From positions 7,218,373 to 7,282,372 of the forward strand of contig CAKAKS010000062.1 of the NCBI GenBank assembly GCA_916700875.1: a DNA stretch of 64,000 nt. Reading direction: 5' to 3'. A program made the translations under genes and the position numbers. A model generated the notes under the pieces. The model was given only the letters and a program-made list of their open reading frames with translations, was not told the DNA's origin and searched no databases. This DNA comes from Sebastes aleutianus (Eukaryota > Chordata > Actinopteri > Perciformes > Sebastidae). This document shows, one piece after another, positions 48,519 to 60,708 of this stretch. Numbering within the stretch: the stretch's first letter is position 1; every line of letters starts with the position of its first letter.

Positions 48519-48804
48519 GAGGGGCGGCTGTTGCTCAGAAGTAGAGCGGGACGTCCACTAATCGGAAGATCGGCGGATCGATCCCCGGCTCCTCCAGTCT
48601 GCATGTCGAAGTGTTCTTTGGCAAGATACTGAAACTCAAATTGCTCCTGTGAGTGTGTTTGAATGATTAGATTAGAATCTAAGGGGCCTCTGGCATCAGT
48701 GTATGCATGTGTGAATGGGTGAATGTTGACATGTAAAGTGTTTTGAGTGGTCGGAAGTCTAGAAAGACATTATATAAAATACAAGTCCATTTGCCATTTA
48801 CCAT
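48519..48804 (+). mobile_element. tRNA-derived SINE
   Basis: The 5' head gctgttgctcagaagtagag is an A-box-like Pol III element, and ggatcgatccccggctcc about 35 nt later is B-box-like. The body tgtcgaagtgttctttggca and the 3' part gtgaatgggtgaatg, aagtgttttgagtggtc and catttgccatttaccat follow the common teleost tRNA-SINE layout as I remember it. It is about 285 bp long with moderate decay. Target duplications could not be fixed. Confidence 0.8.
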
Positions 48805-49595
48805 GGATGTGTCTGAAATCACTCCCTCGTTCACTCGTTCACACTACACGCTTAATAGTGAGCAGTACATTGAGATTTCCGACACTAATCATCGCCATTT
48901 TCCGTCTTTACTGACGGGCGTAGAGCCAATAAAAGGCAATTTTTTCATATATAAAACGGGGAGGAGGATCCTAAAGTGTGCGATTTCATTTCATGAATGG
49001 ATAGTTGCTTGGCTCGATTATCTGGAAGAGTCAATGCCAGATTGGTAAAGTAAAGTTGAATGATTTCTTTTCCTCCCTGTCTGCCTGTCTTGTATCTGGG
49101 ACAAAGAGCTGATAGTGTTGCGTTATATATTCGAGAGATAACTTTTGTGGGGAGAATTGAAGTGAAAACGGGTCAGATATGACATGAATAGCCTACAACT
49201 TGTCTGCTCGCTGAAAAGTCAGCTGTTCACCGGGACGGCAAAACCAGCTGTTTCCGGGTACGCAAAGTTTTTTTTAGAAATGCTTTCAATGCAGATCGTT
49301 GTCAGTTCCAATGTCAAATTTCTATTGAAAGAAAGGGTTGCATGTGGATGTATTTAGTACACATCTGCTGTGAGGCTAATCCGTGCCGTGACGCTGTCAT
49401 TGAAGCGCTGAGGGCGAAGAGGCGGGGCTGAGGAACGCTTCATTCAAAGACAGTGGGGATCTGTTGTAAACCAGGAACTAGACTTCTCCCACGTCAGTAT
49501 GATTAAACCAAAAACAATGAACTGTCCTCCCTGTAAATGATCTATTGTTCTCTGGATCGAACTTTGCATTGTTTGTCTCGACTCATAAAGGTTAC
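48805..49595. other. Intron sequence, possibly repeat-derived
   Basis: The 101-aa frame over 48743-49048 starts inside the SINE and has no recognisable domain. No gene supported. Confidence 0.4.
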
Positions 49596-50000
49596 ACACA
49601 CACTCACACACACACACACACACTCTCAGAGGCAGTGGGTCAATGCAGGCGGATAAATCTTCCTCAGACAGCTCAGATGATCATTAATTGTCTCTAGGAG
49701 GAGAGGCAGCCATATCAAAAAGCATTTCTTATTTGCTGCCGTTCGTGTGTGTTTGTGTGCGTGTGTGTGTGTGAGTGTGTGTGTAAGAGGCTGCTGTTTA
49801 ATGTCCATTAGGCTGTAATGAAGGAACGCTGCTCTCACTGGCCCTCTTTCTGCCTTCTAATGGGCCTCTATTATCACAGTTCAAAACACACACACATGGA
49901 TACTGCACCACACACACACACACAGCATTTTCCTACACACACACACACACTTACACGCACGCACGCACACACACACACACCTACACACACACTGCCTATG
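49596..50000. repeat. CA/GT-rich cluster
   Basis: (CA)n at 49596-49624, a GT run at 49745-49785 on the same strand, then CA runs with CGCA variants at 49886-49992. The opposed runs could base-pair in RNA. The frames here are repeat translations. Confidence 0.9.
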
Positions 50001-50655
50001 TGTGAGATGAAAGGGCATCGTGAAGCAGCTGACCCAGCTGAAGTGCAGGAGGTCTGGTGTGTGTTAAACAGCCTGATTTAAGCTAAAGTGGCTTTATAAT
50101 GGTGCAGTTATATACTTGTCTGGAGAGGAAAGGGTCGTACGTCGCTGAACAAAACACTGTTACACTGAATATAGAGCCAACAATCAGCCGAGACCTCATA
50201 ATGCTGCAATTACGACAACAAAACAGAAAATAAGTGTTAACGTTGAGGAACAACACTGCAGAACAGTTTAATGCAAACATATTCAAGTTCTTACCAAACA
50301 TATGTGTGTTTAATGATGCACTGTAGTGGTAAATATCAATGTGGTTAAACTAAGATGTCTAACTATTCATAAAGCAAACATCCTCTGATAAAAACACTAA
50401 TAAGACACTTCAATTCTATTCCTGCTAAATGAAACGGGGTGTGACCGTATCGGCTTTTGCCGTCCTCAATTTACCTACCGATTCATGTTAACACAGTCTA
50501 CAAAATACCAATGAATATATCTGTCACACTTGGCGACACTTTAATTGTGCAGAGAAAAAAAAAGATGTAATAAAGGATGATTTCCAAATCAATTTCTGTG
50601 CAGAAATATCAAAGGTAGACTTGAGAGTGAGGAAGGATTCTTGGCGACACATCAC
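50001..50655. other. Intron sequence, no recognisable feature
   Basis: No gene, RNA or repeat that I can support. Confidence 0.45.
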
Positions 50656-50996
50656 TTAAAGGTGCAGTGTGTAGGATCTGGCAACATCTAGCGGTGAGGT
50701 TGCAAATTGCAACCAACAGAAACTTTGTGTAACAAGCGTGTAGGAAAACGTGAATGGCCCCATCTAGAGCCAGTGTTTGGTTTGTCCGTTCTTGGCTACT
50801 GTAGAAACATGGCGGCCGGCTCCGTGAAGAGGACGCACTCCGTATGTAGATATAAACGACTCATTCTAAGGTAACGAAAACACAACTGTTCTCATTTTCA
50901 GGTGATTACATATGCTAAGGAAAATAAGAAAGAAACGAATATTATATTCCATGTCTGCCAATAGATCCCCCTAAATGTTACACACTGTTCCTTTAA
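50656..50996 (+). mobile_element. Inverted-repeat element, TTAAAGGTGCAGTGTGTAGG family
   Basis: The left end is ttaaaggtgcagtgtgtagg and the right end tgttacacactgttcctttaa. As inverted repeats about 14 of 17 positions match. TTAA is at both edges. 341 bp, no frame. From memory this is a high-copy percomorph element (gcaacatctagcggtgaggt). Confidence 0.85.
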
Positions 50997-51502
50997 AGCA
51001 TAATGCTCACAATCTGCTTAGATGTACTTTAACAACGATTTAAAACTACCTGTGTGTGTGTGTGAGAATTTGTCTGCATCTGCACTCTGTACATGTATAG
51101 ATTATGAATGTGGCGGTGTAATCATTTTTGTATTCACCGCTACTGCCTCTCCGTTCTGTGATAATTGTGCAGGTCAGAGGTCCCTGACATAACGGGGAAC
51201 AGCATCAGCGATAAAAACTGCACAGCTGGAAGCCTATGGGAAATTAAGCTGTCACACAAAGAACCTGACATGCTCTGTAATATGTTTTAGTACCTTTTTC
51301 GTCTTTGTTCACACGTACAGCTCTCTTTTTCTGCTGCTCTAACGACCTAATTCCCTGCTGGGGACCAATAAAGTTAAGGTTACTGTATCGTTTTATAACT
51401 TTAGTGAGTTTTTAAATCATTCTCATGCAAACGGTGAATATCGAGATTTTACTGTGAACTGTTCTTTTATGTTTGATGCTCTCTGGTGTGCAGGAAGAGT
51501 GG
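50997..51502. other. Intron sequence, no recognisable feature
   Basis: Short GT run at 51053-51064. Nothing else supportable. Confidence 0.45.
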
Positions 51503-51510
51503 GAGGAATC

Positions 51511-52551
51511 AAGGGGTGGGAATCACCAGAGGCCCGACGATACAATATTATCACGATACTTAAGTCAGTACAGTACATACAGTCTTATTGCAATTTTAAA
51601 CATTTTGCGCGTAGGCTGAGTATTGTGATTAGATATATTGCGAACATTTTTTAACCTTTTTTCAGCTGCAAACTATGCAGTTTGTCAACATCTGTTTAAT
51701 AAGACACAGTTTTCACTCTGTTTATCTGAGAGTTATCATTCACATATCTTGAGGTGAGAAGTCAAGGGAATATGGATTTGACGGTGAGGACATTTGCCCA
51801 CCAGTTAATAAACTTGTGACAACACAGGTGTTACTGATTAGACCGGACATTGTACAAGAAAAGGTGACGGTCAATATATGTAGAGCTTGCTTTGATCTTT
51901 AACGTCGGATGGCTGTGTGTCTGGCCTCTCCGGTCCAGATTTCACTGCGAGGCCGCAAGTGTGCACACCGGCTGTGACCGCTACGTCCTCTGCACGGCGA
52001 TTGCCTCATTAATGTCGTGGTTCCCTTATAGCATTGGGTTTAAATCTGTCTCCTGCTTTCACTTTCAGTTTGTAGCGTTCATATTGATAACACGGTGCTG
52101 ATATGTGAAAATTGACTTAATGGGTTTTATATCTCTAAAAAAAAGCAAAACGACGGTTGGGGCAGTAGGCAAGTTATGTAATCAGTGTATGCCTGTAACA
52201 CCGACTACCGCGGCAAGCCTACAAGGGACCCCTTTGAAAATGGCCATGCCTACTGTAGTTTTGCTTCGCCAAAATGTATTAGAAATTTGGAGCATTATTG
52301 TATGTTCTTCCTGACAAGCTAACATGACAAACCAATCAAATTCTTAGGTTTTCTAGTTTCATATGATACCAGTATCTTCTCTTTAGCTTTAAGACTGAGC
52401 CCGCTAAAACCTCTGAAAGACAGAATAGCAGATTGTTAAGAGGTTAGTAGTTTATATAATAAAAGATTGACACCTGGCGTCCGTGTATCGATACAATATT
52501 GCCACGCAAAATATCGCAATACTATGTATCGATTTTCTTCCAGCACCCCGA
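51511..52551 (+). mobile_element. hAT-like non-autonomous element with perfect 8-bp target duplication
   Basis: GAGGAATC is found at 51503-51510 and again at 52552-52559, a perfect 8-bp duplication. The ends aaggggtgggaatc and ttccagcaccccga are short, imperfect inverted repeats. The body is collinear with 10711-11229 (atattatcacgatacttaag, gccacgcaaaatatcgcaat) except for about 450 extra bases at 51770-52221. No transposase frame. Confidence 0.85.
51770..52221. mobile_element. Secondary insertion inside the hAT-like element
   Basis: Absent from the sister copy at 10711-11229. CAAGGGA occurs just before (51763-51769) and at the end (52222-52228), matching the single CAAGGGA in the sister. 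This looks like a 7-8 bp target duplication. The inserted 452 bp has no obvious inverted ends, poly(A) or frame I recognise, so its class is unknown. Confidence 0.55.
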
Positions 52552-52559
52552 GAGGAATC

Positions 52560-54081
52560 CCACTATGACTGGATTCAGAGCAGTTGACGTGACTAAAAAA
52601 CAGGCAGACAAAACTCACTGACACTGAATTGGTGCAGTTGCAAAGCACCCCGTGTATCCATCAAAATGCCTCACTCAACACTGTCGAGCTGTGGGAGCTA
52701 AGTGAATGAATGAATGAATATAGTGTGAGTTGCTTTCTGCATCCAGGAGGTTCGTTCTTTGCATTCCCCAGGGTAAAAAACTGTCTCACAGTTTGAAGCA
52801 GAACGTAGAAACTCTATCTCCAGTGGTAAATGTCTACCGCTTGCAGTCATCTAATTGGGGAATGGCATCATCAGTTTCCCAGCAGCCAGTTAGAGGCACG
52901 TCGGACAGACTGAAATGCCAAACTTTCTTGAACAACATCGTTCAGACAGCTTAACCTGCAATTAACCCAGCAAGGAGAACGATTCAGTGTTTCACCTTTT
53001 AAGGCAAAACCCAAATAAAGATGCAATTAAGAGGCATCAGTCGTACGTCTATGTTGTAATAATGTGTGGTTGTTGGTGTGTGTGTGTGTACGTCTGTGGG
53101 TGTTCATGCATAATGCATCAGGAAGACGGTTGTCACGAGCCTCCGCGGTGGCTGGCATTTGTGTCCCCATGTGTGTCACCGTGTGTCTGTGGATGTCAAT
53201 GTGTGTGTCTAACAGCGCTCGGCTAGGAGTTCCAATGGTGTGTGTGTGTATGTCATAGCGCACTGCAGGCAGAGGAGTGCTAACACGAGTGTGTGCGACG
53301 GGCCTCCCACGCACCGAGCCCTGATCTGGTTTGTTCCGGTTGGCGGCCTTGTGTCGGCATGGCGATGGACGCTGGACAGGCCCTCCTTTTGGCTAGCTGA
53401 GCGCCAGGGACTTAACGAGATGCTGTGCTAACGAACAGATCAGAGAGCAGCCGACTGAGCGGCGGTGTGTGTGTGTGGGCATGTGTGAGAGAGAGGGTGC
53501 TGGTGTGTGTGTGTCTGATGGGAACGTCATCTGTCAGCCCGGCTCAGGACAGCGAAACTGAAGTCCATATTGGCCTGTTATCCTCCACTACATCAGCCGT
53601 TGATGCAGAGAAAAAAGCTTTCGCAGCCCATTCTTTAATTGAAAAGTAATCAAAATGTAGACCCAACATAATATCTCATCCTCAGTGTCCTGAAAAAACA
53701 CCTCCGTCTCTTTGAAAAAAAAGAACTGGATGACGCACCCGTCGGTGGTGTTATAGGGGCAGTGAAATCAATTTGAGGAAATCGGTGTTTGCTGCGTAGG
53801 AGATGGTTAGAGGAACACTGTGTCAGAAATATAAAAAGTCACAATTTGTTATGCCTTATTGATTTCTCAAAGAGAGTTTTGTCTTTTTGCTATCAGCTAC
53901 AGATCAGCACCCTTGCAGCTGATGGAAATCAAAGTCTGTAACGGTGGTAAACAGGCCAGAAACAGCCCAGTGCAGTGTTTTCACTCATGTGTAACGGAAC
54001 CTCTTGTTAATACTCCACTTTATGTCCCTGTCTATATCAGTAGGAATTATTTATGAGTTATTCTCTGATGTGGTTCATTGT
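52560..54081. other. Intron sequence with small simple repeats
   Basis: A short (TGAA)n run at about 52701-52719 and GT-rich patches between 53060 and 53520. The frames there are repeat translations. No gene supported. Confidence 0.45.
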
Positions 54082-54608
54082 TTTAAAGAGGACCTATTAT
54101 GCTTATGTGCTTTTTCCCTTTCCTTTAGTGTGTTATATAGTTTTGTTGTGCATGCAAAAGGTCCGCAAAGTTACAAAGTCCACACCAAAAGGAGTTACTC
54201 TCCCCCACAGAATGCACAGACTCTGCTCCTGAACTGCCTGAAACGCCTTGCTTGAAGTCCCGCCTCTTCTTCCATAACGTGGTGATGTCACCAAGTAACA
54301 AATTTGCTTAATATCTGCCTAGCGGCTAGTTTGGCACTCCCTCAAAGAAAGCTAGTTAGAGACGGGAGCTGGAGCGGAGTCCGAAGAGTTTGGTTCGATT
54401 GACCAATCACAACAGAGTGGGCCAGTTGACCAATTAGAGCAGACTGGGCTCAAACAGAGCGTTTCAGACAGAGAGTGAAAAAAGGTATGAGAAACCGGTA
54501 TGAGAACAATAAACCAAATTTTGAACATTAAAGCATGTAAACATGTTCTAGTAGAAACCCAAAATACAAGTATGCACCTGAAAATAAGCATGATAGGTCC
54601 TCTTTAAA
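54082..54608 (+). mobile_element. Inverted-repeat element, TTTAAAGAGGACCTATTATG family
   Basis: The left end is tttaaagaggacctattatg and the right end cataggtcctctttaaa-like (gataggtcctctttaaa). The inverted repeats match over about 24 of 25 positions. TTAA at both edges. Same family as 25311-25743 (shared gttctagtagaaaccca, gagcgtttcagac). The 79-aa minus-strand frame lies inside it and has no known domain. Confidence 0.85.
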
Positions 54609-56588
54609 CAAACCGTGCTGAGCTGTCTAGTTCTGTCCCGATTCTGATGCATGTTCCGATAGCCGGCACCATTTCGGATCTGCTTCCTGGGTGGCAGAAC
54701 ACCAGATTCGTTAAGCTGAGAGGCTAACAAATCTGTTATGGACCCTTTTTAATTAGCGAAGGGGAATGTAGAGAACGTCCAGATAGCAGTTCTGTCATTT
54801 TTTAGTCTGCCCTCGATTGTCGCTTTTGCCGGTTTCAATGACAAACGCGACAGATTAGATCACGACCTGCTGTAGCCAATTAACGTTTATTCTGTAAAGG
54901 CTAAAAACTTTTTTTTTTTTTTGGCATGCTATCTGCAAGCTCAGCTTGCACACATCACACTGTAACACCACAGTACAACTGAGAGTGAACAGTGTTTTTT
55001 TTTTGTAGTTCAACAAGAGCAACAGAGCGGCAGCTCTTCTCTAGAGAAATGATCAAGGTGATCATGTCAATTTCAGGAGAAAGCTAATTAGTCTTAGACT
55101 TGGGATTTGATTCTGTATTGGGATTTGATAAAATGCTATCGAACCATCCTTCCTGAGTCTGCATTCTAACGCTGAACACCTGCTGTAAATACCACAATTT
55201 AAAAAAAATGATGCAAATGATCTACAAATGATTAATTCCGCTCTGCCTAGATTAAATCTTTGTTACACCAGGGGACCCCTAGTATTAGTAGTTTAAGCTG
55301 TTTAAGCTGGGAAACACTCACGCCTGATCCTATCATGCTATCGTGCTACCCTTCCTACACTGTAGAGAGCCACAGTGTGTTATGTAAAACTAGATATGCA
55401 GACTGCAGTTGACTAATAAATCAGCTCAGATTTAATAGTTAACTAAATATGTTCGGTATTCTGGAAGAACCAACCACCTGTATGTGTGTCCATGTGTGTT
55501 TCCCGACAGAGCAGATCATGATGTTTGTGCGACCTTGCATATTATTTCCTAATTTGGTAACTGGAATGGTGAGCTATGTGGTGTGTGTGGGTGTGTGACA
55601 GAGAGAGAGAGAGAGAGAATGTGTGTCTGCTTACAAGCATCTAATGTTTTTCTGAATGATCGCTATCAGGTAGAGTAGATCCCGTGAATGTGTGTGTGTG
55701 CTAACACATCTGAGAGTGTTATTGTTTAGAGGCGACCCTGTTTCCTGTGTTACAGCAGAGAGAGAGAGAGAGAGGTGAAGCAACAAGAAAGCGTAAAGCC
55801 ATTTGAGGTTGGGAGAAAGAATCTGGCCCATAAAGAGTCACTCGGTGATATAACTTTGGCGTGCTGGGGATTTTGTGCGAGTAGAAAATGACCTCCAACC
55901 TCGAAATGCGTCTGCCTTTGTTCAAGCGTTTGATACTAACCCATTGAGATGGATAAAACAATGTGAGCCGTGGGAGGGAGGGATGTGGCATTAACAGCCC
56001 AGTGTGGATAACTGCTAATTTTACACTCATCCTAGCCCACCTAGCTTCGTGTCTGTACTTATTTGAAGTGCACACTTATCTGGAGAGGCAGCTGTCATCC
56101 AGGGATCGGACTAGAAGGAGGGATGGATGGACTGAGACAGATTTGTGCAGGGACAGATACTTTTACACAAAAAACAAAAAAATGCAGTTAGTGACTATGG
56201 AAACATGGTGTTTTTATAGCATAATCACTAGAAATAGCTTAGTATGCACTTGACATGCCATACTCATACATCAAAGTTAAACTATGTTGCTCAGGGTTAC
56301 AGTTCAGATCATACTAAACACTCATATCAACCCCCATATATGAGTCAAGCTGATGTCTAATGTTTTTTTTGCACACTAAGCGCGATATTTGCATTTGAGA
56401 ACATTGTTCTGGACTATTTTGTGCGACTCGTGATCCTACTGATTTTGAGGATCCCCTGACTCCTCATCTAACGCCACCAAGAGGTTATGGTTTTGTGATT
56501 TTGAGTGAAATGTGTGAATGCGGTACACAGATTCATGCCCCCCTCAAGATAAATTTAAATAACTTTGGTGATCCTTTTCCTTAATAAT
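54609..56588. other. Intron sequence with small simple repeats
   Basis: T runs at 54909-54922 and 55005-55012, and short GA runs at 55601-55617 and 55758-55773. The 118-aa minus-strand frame (55719-56075) has no recognisable domain. Confidence 0.45.
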
Positions 56589-56596
56589 ATCCTAAT

Positions 56597-57215
56597 TAGG
56601 GATGTCACAATTTTTAGAAATTTAGTCTTCGATACCAACACCAGTTAAATTACAAGATTTACAATACCCAATTTGATACAGAGGGGAAAAAAACAAACAA
56701 AAAATCCCATGTACTTCAACATACACTCTTTTTTTAGTGTTTGCATACTGGCTTTAGTAAATTTATTATAAATGCCTAATGATCCGTCTCAAGTTTCTTG
56801 CCAAAAACTAAATTTCACAAGACTATAATTGAACACATCATGATAACGTTCTAATTTACCTTCGCCCAATACATATTTTTACTGAATAGAGCTTGAATGC
56901 ATCATAATGTAACTCAATGCAACCTCCATACGTTAGCCGTTAGCTCCGTTATTTAGCCAAGCAGGACTGTGCTGCCCACTGGCTGCTAACCGCTAACGTT
57001 ACTAGCTCTCCTACTGCCGATTTCAACACAGATTTGTTGTTCACAATGTAGCATTATCAGGTACATTTTCTGCCGTCCCGGGGACGACTAGGCGCCATTA
57101 GTCTCAAGCCCTGATCCCCGGTACCTGTGATACAGCAGGACAAACAAGTACTGTCACATTTTCAGAATTTTGGCATCGACTTGGTGCAGAAGTATCAGTT
57201 CTCGTGACATCCTTA
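56597..57215 (+). mobile_element. hAT-like non-autonomous element with 8-bp target duplication
   Basis: The left end is TAGGGATGTCACAA and the right end TCTCGTGACATCCTTA, inverted repeats matching about 11 of 13. The flanks are ATCCTAAT (56589-56596) and ATCTTAAT (57216-57223), a 7/8 match. 619 bp with no conserved frame. Confidence 0.8.
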
Positions 57216-57223
57216 ATCTTAAT

Positions 57224-57839
57224 ATCAGGTGAAAACTTTAATTTTGCCAATACCTTGGTTTATGACCTGAAAAACGAATGATATTCAAATCAGCCTCAGC
57301 TGTAATTTGTGTTATTTAGCAATTGTTGGCGCATACTAAACTTGTCAACGTTATACCTGCTTAACATCAGCGTGTTTGTGAGCATGCTTGCATTAGCAGT
57401 TAGCTCAAGTACAGCCTCACAGAGCTGCTAGCGTGGGCGTCTCTTAGTCCTGTTCTGTCATCATCCATCCTGAAGCCAAAGAGACATCAAATGGAGCCAT
57501 CTTTGAATTTTTAATTAGAATACCTTCAACAAATCTTCACTGGGAGGACTTTTAAAAAAGACCACCCGTGGCAAAGTGCACTTGTAAATGATGCAGCAGT
57601 AGAAGAGAGTCACCCAAAGAAACCTCTATCTACCATGTGCAAAAAGATGTTCCCAAAATAGAAAGTAATGTATTTTCAAATTGAAATAACCCAATCTCCA
57701 AAATTGGCATTTTATTTTAATCTAGGCGGTTGAATAACACATTCTTATTCTATGGGATGTAATCCTCATTAATTAATTAACACAGCTAATAAGAGTTCAG
57801 CAGAAGGCGATGCACAGTTGAGGGCAGACCGAGAGGTGT
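57224..57839. other. Intron sequence, no recognisable feature
   Basis: AT-rich non-coding sequence. No gene or repeat supported. Confidence 0.45.
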
Positions 57840-58115
57840 TGTGAAAACAAGAAAGGGGAAAGTGAGAAGAGGAAAAGGACTTCAAACATCACAGGACTTC
57901 CGAGTAAACAGCACATACGAAGGGGGAGACGAAGCAGGGAGAAGAAAGAGAATAAAAAAGGAGGTGACACAAGAGAAAATAGGAGGAAAGAGGTAACAAA
58001 AGAAGCGGTAACAAAAGAGAAGCGATTGTGGACACAGAGGAGGAGAGAAGCAATGAAAGGGAAGTAGATGAAAAGAAGATGATAAAACAGGAAGAGTAAA
58101 GAGGAAGAGGTCAGG
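57840..58115 (+). repeat. Polypurine tract
   Basis: Long A/G-biased stretch on the plus strand (gaaaggggaaagtgagaaga, agaggaggagagaagcaatg). The overlapping 105- and 127-aa minus-strand frames are pyrimidine-strand artefacts rich in F, L and S. Confidence 0.8.
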
Positions 58116-58516
58116 CGGATGGGTGAGAGTTGCTGTAGAGACCGACTGTAGTAGAGCACAAAAGCCAAGAGATGTTTCACTGTGTGGCTTTAACTGCAAA
58201 ACAGCTATGAGATATACTAGTTATTTAAAAATAACTGTGTGTCTCAGCTGTGATGCACCAACAAGCATTGAAACTCATACTTGCATCAGGTGTGTGTGAA
58301 CCACCAGGGGGGATTCTGCGCGTGTGTTTTTTCTTCTGTTGATGTATCACAGTGGCTATGGTTTCTTGTTCGCGTGTGTTCGGTCGCATAGGTGATTTGC
58401 AAAGTGAACAGCTCCTTCCGCTCGGTTTGATCAAGCTGCTAATTGAATCGGAGAGAATGATGAGAGGGTCAGGGAGATTGTTCATTGTTTTTAAAGCCAT
58501 CTGGAGCCTCGCCTTT

Positions 58517-58538
58517 GGGGGGGGAGGGGGGAGGGGGG
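58517..58538 (+). repeat. G8-A-G6-A-G6 tract (G-quadruplex motif)
   Basis: Twenty G and two A in 22 nt on the plus strand. Such a run satisfies the G-quadruplex pattern in several registers and is a likely slippage site. The 172-aa minus-strand frame (58225-58743) reads it as polyproline. Confidence 0.9.
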
Positions 58539-59954
58539 TTACGTGCTCACAGATATACAGAAGCACCCAGGCATGCATAAAGATAAAAATGCCTTCAGCT
58601 AATGCAACACAGGCACAGAAAACACAATGTGAAATCCGGGGACAGATATAGAGGAAGGGCGGGGCCAGGCTTGGAATATGAAAAAACAGGACATGAGAAA
58701 CAATAAAAGACGACTGCAGATAGATGGCTAATAGCCCCTCCAAGCTCTTCTGGATAAAGATAAGATTGCAGAGCAGAATATAAAAGCAGTTCAGGCCCTG
58801 GAGTGGGTCACACAGGAGAAGACGACGTACAGTAAAAGTCAGAAATAGGTCGACGATTTCATCCCCGGAGCGCAGCGCTGCAGGACTGAAGCCATTTGTT
58901 ATAATGACAAAACACCATCTGTTTTTTTATGTTTAGATGAGAGGTTTACGGAGAAGGCAAAAAGTGCAACTTGTGTAGCAGCAGATGCTATGCAGGTTGA
59001 GACATTTGTGCCTGCATCCTTTTTACGTTTTCTACTGATTAGGGACGTTTTGCTAATTATTAAGGACACTGGCTGATTCTTAATTGATCCAGTGGCTTGT
59101 GTACAGTGAACTTGTTGCATTCCCCTTTGGGTTATACATAAAGGTATAGAGGAAGAGTGAGTCATGCATGTCACTCAAAACAATGCATGTCATGCGGCCG
59201 CATTGCATTCTGGTCTCTCCAGGCTACTGTCTGTTCTCATCTGCTTCTTTTGCAGTGGATTTCTGTACGTTGAGTCATCGGTTGTCATCAAAGCTGTGAG
59301 TCAAGGAGGAAACTTTTTTTTTCTATTTTTGAAGAGCGCTATAACGTCTTAACCCCCAGATGATCCGCAGGTGGATCAGACATTATACTGTACACTCACA
59401 CAATGTCGTGCAGCCCAAAGAGTGTTCAAAACCCACAGAAAGTTATTTTAAATTCTAGTTGAGAGCCCACCGTTTCCAAAGATAGCAAATATTTCACAGA
59501 GAATTTGGGGGGGAAATGTGTATAAAATGGTGCATGAGACATTTAGCGTTGTACAACATGTTCTATTTGATAGAGTGGTGCAGCCATAAAAATTGAGTTT
59601 GAATAATTCACTCACAGTATGAGCATCATATAGCTTCAATGTAGGGGCTGCCTGGAACAAGTTGATACAGAATATATGATCATGTCAGACAGCGTGGAAT
59701 AGAATGATTTCTCCAAGCTGCAAGCTACTTCAGAGGAAATAAAAAAGGCAAGTTAAGGAGTCAGAAGCCTTTCTTGTTAGATTATGTGGTAGCCATCATC
59801 TTTTTACACTGTACTGTGGTGTGTGTGTGTGTATGTGTGTGCACAGTGCCTCTCAGAGTTCAACATCATCAATCACTCATGACCACACCGCAGATCTATA
59901 TTCCTGTAAACGTAAGCAAGTGTGCACATGCGTGAGCACCAGTCCTATGCATCC

Positions 59955-59956
<2 letters not shown>
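58539..59956. other. Intron sequence, no recognisable gene
   Basis: GT run at 59818-59840. No supported gene. The AT/GC composition is ordinary. Confidence 0.45.
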
Positions 59957-59990
<34 letters not shown>

Positions 59991-60117
59991 CGTGCGTGCA
60001 TAAGTGCGTGTGTGTTCCAGAGAGGGAACGATGCTGATGAGGTTAATGGAATGAAAGAAAGGCCTCTTGCAGCAACTCTCATTAGGAGTAATGGAGGACC
60101 TTTGTAAGTGACTCCTG

Positions 60118-60183
<66 letters not shown>

Positions 60184-60196
60184 GAGAGAGAGAGGA
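59957..60196. repeat. Opposed (GT)16 and (CA)30 microsatellites
   Basis: (GT)16 at 59957-59989 and an uninterrupted (CA)30 at 60121-60180, followed by a short GA run to 60193. They are 131 nt apart and complementary, so an intron transcript could form a GU/CA hairpin. The frames crossing them are artefacts. Confidence 0.95.
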
Positions 60197-60708
60197 AGCG
60201 GGCAGAGTTGTATTTGATGACATTTGATAAAGAGTAAAAGCAGAAATGGACAGATATAAGGGTTAGAAATCCTGCAGGAGAGAAGATGAGTATTAGGGAG
60301 AGTCTAGAATAAGCCAATATTTGTAGACTCATTTAAGAGTCTTCCAGCTGGCCTTTAAATCTGTCAGTTTGAACTGAAATACTGTCAGTATAGGATGTAA
60401 ATCTGGCTCTCTCTGCTGCTATCTGCCCACCTACTGGTATATTATCTTGGCTGATAATTGGCCTTTAAATAAAAATTGAATTCTGTCCAGTCAATTTCAT
60501 CCGTCTCTAATATAATGGCTGTGATATGCTTTGTATGATTCCATATTTACTGTAATGCTGATCAATGTATGTGTTTGGAAAGTCCCTAATAAGAACTAAT
60601 CCACTTCTTTAATTGGAGTTGATAGGAATAATTTAGTAGGTTTGTCTTCACCCTTTTAGGTTCAGTCACCAGTTTTAAGTTTCTTTTACTGTGTAATTAG
60701 TGGGTAAC
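60197..60708. other. Intron sequence, no recognisable feature
   Basis: AT-rich. No gene, RNA or repeat that I can support. Confidence 0.45.

Noticed and set aside
58225..58743. 172-aa minus-strand frame
   Set aside because: No recognisable family. It contains a polyproline read of the G tract at 58517-58538 and has no gene context.
59877..60332. 151-aa minus-strand frame with repeated C-V and T-H
   Set aside because: Translation of the opposed GT/CA microsatellites.
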